Shown piece after piece: positions 58,267 through 64,000 of a stretch of 64,000 nt of DNA. A program made the position numbers and the translations under genes. The notes under the pieces are model-generated. The model saw only the letters and a list, made by a program, of their open reading frames with translations, was not told where the DNA came from and ran no database searches. The number at the start of each line of letters is the position of its first letter. Positions within the stretch are counted from its first letter, which is position 1. The DNA lies in the NCBI GenBank assembly GCA_015179025.1, contig WHUX01000063.1, forward strand, positions 62,001-126,000, read 5' to 3'. This DNA is from Terfezia claveryi. Lineage: Eukaryota > Ascomycota > Pezizomycetes > Pezizales > Pezizaceae.

Positions 58267-61200
58267 TTGGGTGTGCGGTTATCGTTTGATGCTTCTCGTT
58301 CGTTATAGAGGACTGTTCCGTTGGAAGTTCGATTGTGGGCAGCGTGTTCTGTGGTGAATCAATCGGCAATCAGCCGCAGAGCCTCATTGTAAAACGGGTG
58401 GGACCTTGTCCAAGTTGGCATCTTGATGTTCTTTTTTTTTCGTGACATTTTTTCTTTTTTCCCACTGTTAAGCTGTAGGTTAGTATGTACGAAGTTACAT
58501 ACTGCGAAACAAAACAACAGGCAAATTAAACGTTTGCACGGGACTTCTATTAGTCAGTGGAGTGAGCCTCGTCCCGATCTCGTCTCAATTGCAACCTAAC
58601 AACAACTTAAGCATATATGTAAGTGTGAATAAGCTGTGTATGTAAGAAGTAGGTATGTACCTACCTACGTTGGTTTGTTTACTTTAACTTTATTTTGTTG
58701 AAACCCCTGTCTAGGCAGGGGTAAATAGATAATCTGATATATATGACCTTCCCCCCCATAAAAGAAGAAGCAGCTCACTCCCAATGTTATGTTATGAAGT
58801 TACTGTACGTACATCTAGATATCTTCTCCTCTTTTTTTCTTTTTCTTTTCCTAATTGGCCTAAGATAGCCCCAGCCTCAATCATGGTGGTTACTTGAAAG
58901 GCAACTCTAGCAGTACTATTGTACTGGTACCTAATATGGACCGATCGGGAAAAATATATGACACACATATTTGAAGCTGGATGCAGGAACAGGGTGTCAG
59001 ATAGTACAAGACGTTGGAAAAAATATATATATATATATCCCGAAAGAGCTTCCGTCGATAACCCTCACACGGTCTTTCACCACAGACTATTACCCGGTAC
59101 CCCGTTTCCAGTCACCCTTGTTGACGCTCACTCATACCGCTACTTTCAGCCACCCTCCTCCCCACTCTCCGTCTCTAGTGCTTCCTTCATCACATGCCTC
59201 CATGACAGCACTAGCATGAGTTGACTTTATCTCCCTCGGTAAGTGTCTCCTCCAATACTAGATTCCCGAGTTGTACGCCAGTGGCCCATGACAATATCAG
59301 TAATAAGCCGCCCTGCTTATACATCACTTATAGTAATCTAAACGATATTACAACGCTTCGAATCTGTAATAGATTAACATAAAGGAAGACTGGAGCTCGG
59401 CTGCCGCCATAGGATATACTAAGAAGTAAAATGTTTTTTTCTATTTCGAGCCGGAGTTGTAATGTGGTTGACATTGTTGACATCGCCAGGCCCCAAAAAT
59501 ATGGGATTCCGCTCCCACGCAGTCCAGGCTATTTCTGCAAGTGGAGCTCTCTTATCACTACTTATGTAGATATCTATGCCATATCTCCAATTTGAATTAT
59601 GGCAGACCCTTGTTTCAAGTAGGTGGCGATGGTATGTATATTGGTAAGCCTTTGTATATTCACTTCATATAACTCAGAATTTGACGGTGAGCTTGCTCGT
59701 TGTTGGGATTGATACAATTAGAATTTTTCCCAAAAGTTGAAAATTGAACTCTCGGCAATCTCAGAAGTTTAGACTTGTCTCGAAACGTGAGGTTTGCTTT
59801 TGCCCCCCCCCCCCCAATGAGATAACTTTTTCACTTGAGCATAAATGTCAAGTGAAATATTCCCCAACGAATCTATAGCTACATCTATTTTTGGTTGTCT
59901 TGCACACAAGCATTTTGGGCTGGGAAATCGGCACGTCATCTGATTGGAATTAGCGGTGATCTGCACAAGAACGGTTCCTAGATCTAACTTTTTGTTTCTT
60001 TTTCTGACCGGATATTGCCTGTGCAATTAATCTAGGAATGGTAATATTCATTAATTAATTGATCGGAGGAACTACTGCTTGTCCACAACCCTGATAGTCC
60101 CATATAGTGCATTGTTATCTAATATTGTAATAAGATAGATTCACTGCAATATTAGCCCGAGGCATTATTATCATCAACCGCCTGCCACTTGAAACTTTGG
60201 TAACTACAAATTTTGAAACATTCTCGTGTGAGGTTTTTTTCTCTTTTTTCTACTTAGGAATCAATGGCGCTCCTTCAGCATCCAATTGCGATACGGTCGA
60301 CGGTTGAAATTTGCGAAAGCTTGTTCCCACGTGGGTGAATGGTCGGGGCTCATCATAGATACGAATGCCATGGTCGGCAAACTCTGTACCGAGTACGCAT
60401 CACCATGGCGAACCATCACTTGGGTATCGGCAGTGTGCAGTCAAATTACATGGAGATTGCAGTGCAGCTAACGGCGAGAATTTCGGAGGTACTGCAAGCT
60501 ATCGCTAAAGGATGGGCGTTGCCGAAACGGGTAGTGGCAGACGTTGCGGGCTGGGATGGTATCGCGGCAGCTCGGAGCGTGGGTGATCGTTTTGTTCGAG
60601 AAGGGCAGAGATTTCGGTTTGTTAGTGATGGCCGGTGTTGTGTCGTCCCGCCCAGCGTCTGTGCTCGCAGCCAGCAAACACCAGACTCGCACAAGCAAAG
60701 GAGAGGGCGAAGGCTAGGAGACGGGCCTGGTGGAAAGGATGAGCAACCATGGCCAAGTTCAGGGCCTAGAACACTCTGCGGGAAATAGCTTTGGAATATG
60801 GCGTGGGGGAGGCGTCTGAGGCGCTGGGCTTGGTGTGGGATTCTAAGGTTTCTAGTCACGGACACATTTATTCCTGAAGATTTGTTCCGTTAGAGTTGGG
60901 AGGGGACGACCCGGTAGCGAAAGCCTCTTCGGCTGACTTGCCCCGCTAGCACCGTCACGTTGTGCATATGAATATGAGTGTCCCTTCCGCCGACCCGGAG
61001 GGCAAATTTAAACGGCCATCGTGGGAGCAGAAGTGAAGAGCTCGACGGGATCCTCACCCAGAAGAGATCAGACAGCGGACGGCCTCGACTTTTGCACGCC
61101 CGTGCAACAATCGGACACTACCTACTGTGGAAAGGATACTCAAGCGGGCACTCACTAGCCGAGCACAGTACGCAAGCTCTCCGCTCGATATAGTTGAGAG

Positions 61201-61294
61201 GAAACCTGTACTCAACTATCCAGCTTCTTCAACTACCTCTTCCCCGTCTTTTGGGAGCAGATATCTTTTTCGATAATTGTATAATATTTTAGAG
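58267..61294. other. Divergent spacer, Smr gene / PRM10-like gene
   Basis: This holds the promoters of the two divergent genes. T runs are near 58430-58460. A G/C-richer patch from about 60290 to 61190 contains overlapping open frames, the longest from 60339 to 60788 on the plus strand (VQLTARISEVLQAIAKGWAL, VVADVAGWDG). In another frame it reads QAKERAKARRRAWWKG and REIALEYGVGEASEALGLVW, both interrupted by stops. This could be a decayed gene, but I cannot assign a family. Nothing else is supported. Confidence 0.45.
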
Positions 61295-63999
61295 ATGGCC
61301 GATCTTGGGGCTTCATTACAGCATAATGCTATAGTTTCACAGCACAGCCAGGACGACAACATCGAGCTGATGGCAACACCAGACGCCCACCTGGGCCCTC
61401 TTCCATCTTCACCTACAGCTGCCAGGCGGCCTCCTCCCTCCCCCCCTGCGAGAACTAGCTTGAGGGTGAACACCGTGGGCTCACCGTCTACACCTGGCAC
61501 ACACGAGGGTCAATCTAGTGGCCCCTTACATGGACGGAGAGTTAGGTTCAATCCCGAGGTTCGCCGAAGTACTGACTTGGAGCACCCTCCTGTCAACCCT
61601 TCAATCTTAATATCACCCTTCAAGACCCCCCCAATAGCCGTCACTCCTCCCAATGGAGACTCCGAATCGAGTGGGTCGTATTTTGACCCTCACCATGGGC
61701 AAGGGGCACTGGATGAGGAAGACGACATCAGCATGCCCTTGCCTTCACCATTGCCTAGGACTAAGTGCCGATCCTCAAGGCAGATCACGTTTGAGGAAGA
61801 AGTGCGTGCTGCACTGGAAAGAATGCCAGGAGAGAAGTTCGAGGGGATGACACCTCTAGGCAGAAAGAACTTGATGACTATGTTGGGGAGCTATTCTGCT
61901 CCAGTATCTGCACAAACATCACCCGTATCGACGCCGAGGGCTTCTTTCGAAGCAGGGCTGAGAGACGAAGTTACTCACCAACCGAGTAGAGTAGTTGATA
62001 CAGCACTGCGGGACTTGGAAAAGGGCACTCCTATCGAGGGGCCAATTCCTGATGCCGGCAAGGAAGACCGAACACGGCCAACGGCGACTACCGAGGCCCA
62101 TAAGCTAGTCAGAGCTCATACGCAGAGATCTCATGCATTTCGTTGGGAACGTAAGAAACCTGCCAAGGACTTGGAGTCAGGGGCCTCGACACCAGCAGAA
62201 GGAGAAACTGGCCCTACTCACGAGCAAATAAGGGCTGGTGTTTTGAGCAGTCTGCTCAAACTGTACAATCATCAGAACCCTGTGCCTAATGGCCGAAGCT
62301 CTTCTGCTCCAGGTTCACCCACCGTGTCTGGAAGGTCAACGCCCAAGTGGTACAATAAAAGTGCGAACAATTCAGTAACTTCCTTGCTGGGCTTGGGACT
62401 GATGGGTTCCAGTCAAACCTTGATGGCTGCTGGTACGCCTAGTAGTTCAAGGGCAGGAAGTCCAACTGGTTTTCGGGCGCCAAAACACAAGAAACGGAAC
62501 AGTGGTGGGCTATCGGGTATGCTCAACAAAATGAAGTATCCTCTAAAGTCAAACATTGCAGATGAAATCCGGATCACCATACATATTGCCAAGCTCCTCC
62601 AAAGGCAAAAATATGTCTTGAAGCTGTGTAGAGCATTAATGCTATACGGAGTAAGTAATTTCCGTGTACTCTAAATACTTGGCAGACCCTAACTTTCTGA
62701 TAGGCTCCAACACATCGTCTCGAGGAGTATGTCAAGATGACTTGTGCTGTCTTGGAGATTGACGCTCAGTGTTTATATATTCCGGGTTGCATGGTTATCT
62801 CTTTCGATGACCCTTCGACACATACCTCCGATATGCGTATTGTCCGGGCCAACCAGGGTTGTGACCTTAGCAAATTGCATGACACGCATTTGGTATATAA
62901 GACAGTTGTTCACGACCTAATAGGTGTGGAGGAGGGGACAAGCCAGCTGGATGATATCATGAAAAGACCACCGAAGCATCCTGCCTGGGCATTGGTTTTC
63001 GTCTATGGTCTCGCGAGTGCTTTAGTCGGACCATTTGCTTTCCAGGCACGACCAATTGATATGCCAATCTGTTTTCTCTTGGGCTGCATACTTGGTGTAT
63101 TGCAGCTGATTGTGGCGCCAAAATCGGATCTTTACACGAACGTTCTTGAGATCTCAGCAACAATTATTATGAGCTTCCTCGCGAGAATGTTTGGATCTAT
63201 CCGAAATGGCGAGTTATTCTGCTTCTCTGCACTGGCACAATCATCCATTGCGCTAATATTACCGGGGTATATAATATGTGAGTTACCCTGAACTCGATGG
63301 CATCTGGCCGCAAATTTCTAACATCTTTGGACAGTGTGTGGATCGCTTGAACTCCAGTCTAAAAATCTTGTGGCTGGTTCGGTTAGAATGTTTTATGCTA
63401 TCATCTATTCGCTATTCCTAGGATTCGGTATCACTGTAGGTGCTGCATTGTATGGCGCATTGGATCCAAACGCAACCTCAGCTACAAGCTGCAAGAACCC
63501 AATGCCTAGACCTTGGTCATTCTTGTTCGTGCCACTGTTTGCCTTGTGTTTACTTGTGGCAAGTCAGGCCAAATGGAGGCAAGCGCCCGTGATGGTAGCT
63601 ATAGCCACGGCAGGTTTTACGGTCAACTACTTTTCAGTTGAGAGATTTGCCAGTAACCCGCAGGTTGTGAGTGGCTTGGGTGCTTTGGCTATTGGGATAT
63701 TAGGCAACCTATACTCCAGGGTCGGCCATGGGTTAGCCTTTGCAGCAATGTTACCAGCGGTGTTTGTACAGGTACCCTCTGGATTGGCAGCTCAAGGATC
63801 GATTGTGGCGGGTATTGAGAATGCGGATGCATTAGCGAAGAACTACACTTGGCACTCACAGGATGCAATTAACTCTACGGTTTTGAATTTGGGGTTCTCC
63901 ATGATTCAGATTTCTATCGGATTAACGGTGGGGTTGTTTGCTACGGTGCTGCTGCTTTATCCTTTCGGAAAGAAGAGATCCGGATTGTTCACCTTCTAA
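61295..63999 (+). CDS. PRM10: PRM10-like ThrE-family membrane transporter
   Basis: Membrane protein of the ThrE/DUF1212 (threonine/serine exporter-like) family, whose yeast member is the pheromone-regulated protein Prm10; substrate in fungi is not established. Exons 61295-62650, 62704-63277 and 63335-63999 give 864 residues in frame, and the TAA stop ends at the last base of the window, so the gene is complete. The first ~400 residues are disordered, Ser/Pro-rich and probably cytosolic. The ThrE N-terminal domain follows (KYVLKLCRALMLYGAPTHRL, across intron 1, then EYVKMTCAVLEIDAQCLYIP), then VYGLASALVGPFAF and four or five further hydrophobic helices, and a second set after intron 2 (LCGSLELQSKNLVAGSVRMF) ending with LYPFGKKRSGLFTF. 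About ten membrane spans in total. The ATG at 61295 is the first available; the upstream codons in frame begin with TTG. Confidence 0.95.
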
Positions 64000-64000
64000 A

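Noticed and set aside
1..64000. Secondary-metabolite or effector cluster
   Set aside because: No polyketide synthase, NRPS, P450 or cluster regulator is visible; the only secreted protein is the DUF1996-WSC gene.

Overview
This window is nuclear DNA from a filamentous ascomycete (Pezizomycotina). The evidence is the set of genes (an ApsA/Num1-type nuclear-positioning protein, a Pom1-type DYRK kinase, a DUF1996-WSC secreted protein, a PRM10/ThrE-like exporter), many GT-AG introns of about 50-95 bp with CTAAC/CTGAC-like branch sites, and long low-complexity regions in the regulatory proteins. The flavour is Leotiomycete-like, but that placement is an inference; no rDNA or other marker is present. 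No bacterial-style operon, CRISPR array, tRNA, rRNA or secondary-metabolite cluster was found.

Layout. 1-4527: no supported gene. 4528-10076 (-): apsA-like dynein/nuclear-migration anchor, 5 exons. 12212-13108 (-): small one-TM protein whose last exon is out of phase. 16108-18090 (-): secreted DUF1996 protein with two WSC domains. 18091-27199: 9 kb gene-poor block with nested inverted repeats and a 1.8 kb foldback element. 27200-30393 (-): nuclear BRCT protein. 31678-33299 (-): PEX23/28-32-family peroxisomal membrane peroxin. 35891-40595 (+): Pom1-like DYRK kinase. 40596-43401: convergent spacer rich in homopolymers and microsatellites. 43402-45733 (-): Sac7/Bag7-type RhoGAP. 48701-49323 (+): TIM9. 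50041-51457: second foldback element. 51560-52232 (+): probable broken gene. 53039-54205 (+): translin. 54791-55981 (+): ERV41 COPII cargo receptor. 57267-58266 (-): DUF1771-Smr protein with a CaaX end. 61295-63999 (+): PRM10-like ThrE-family transporter, complete just before the window end.

The genes do not form one pathway. Three of them (ApsA, Pom1, RhoGAP) do belong to cortical polarity, nuclear positioning and cell-wall/Rho control. The rest are housekeeping membrane, trafficking and import functions. The most notable signals are: (1) a run of about 19 regularly spaced TQ/GxQ motifs in the ApsA homologue that look like dynein light chain (LC8) binding sites; (2) a short sequence, TAGTCTGGTTGGCAC, recurring at least a dozen times between genes on both strands; (3) two unrelated long foldback elements; (4) a predicted prenylation signal on an Smr-domain protein.

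Exon coordinates were worked out by hand from splice sites, reading phase and remembered family sequences. Every multi-exon model stated as complete keeps frame across its junctions.
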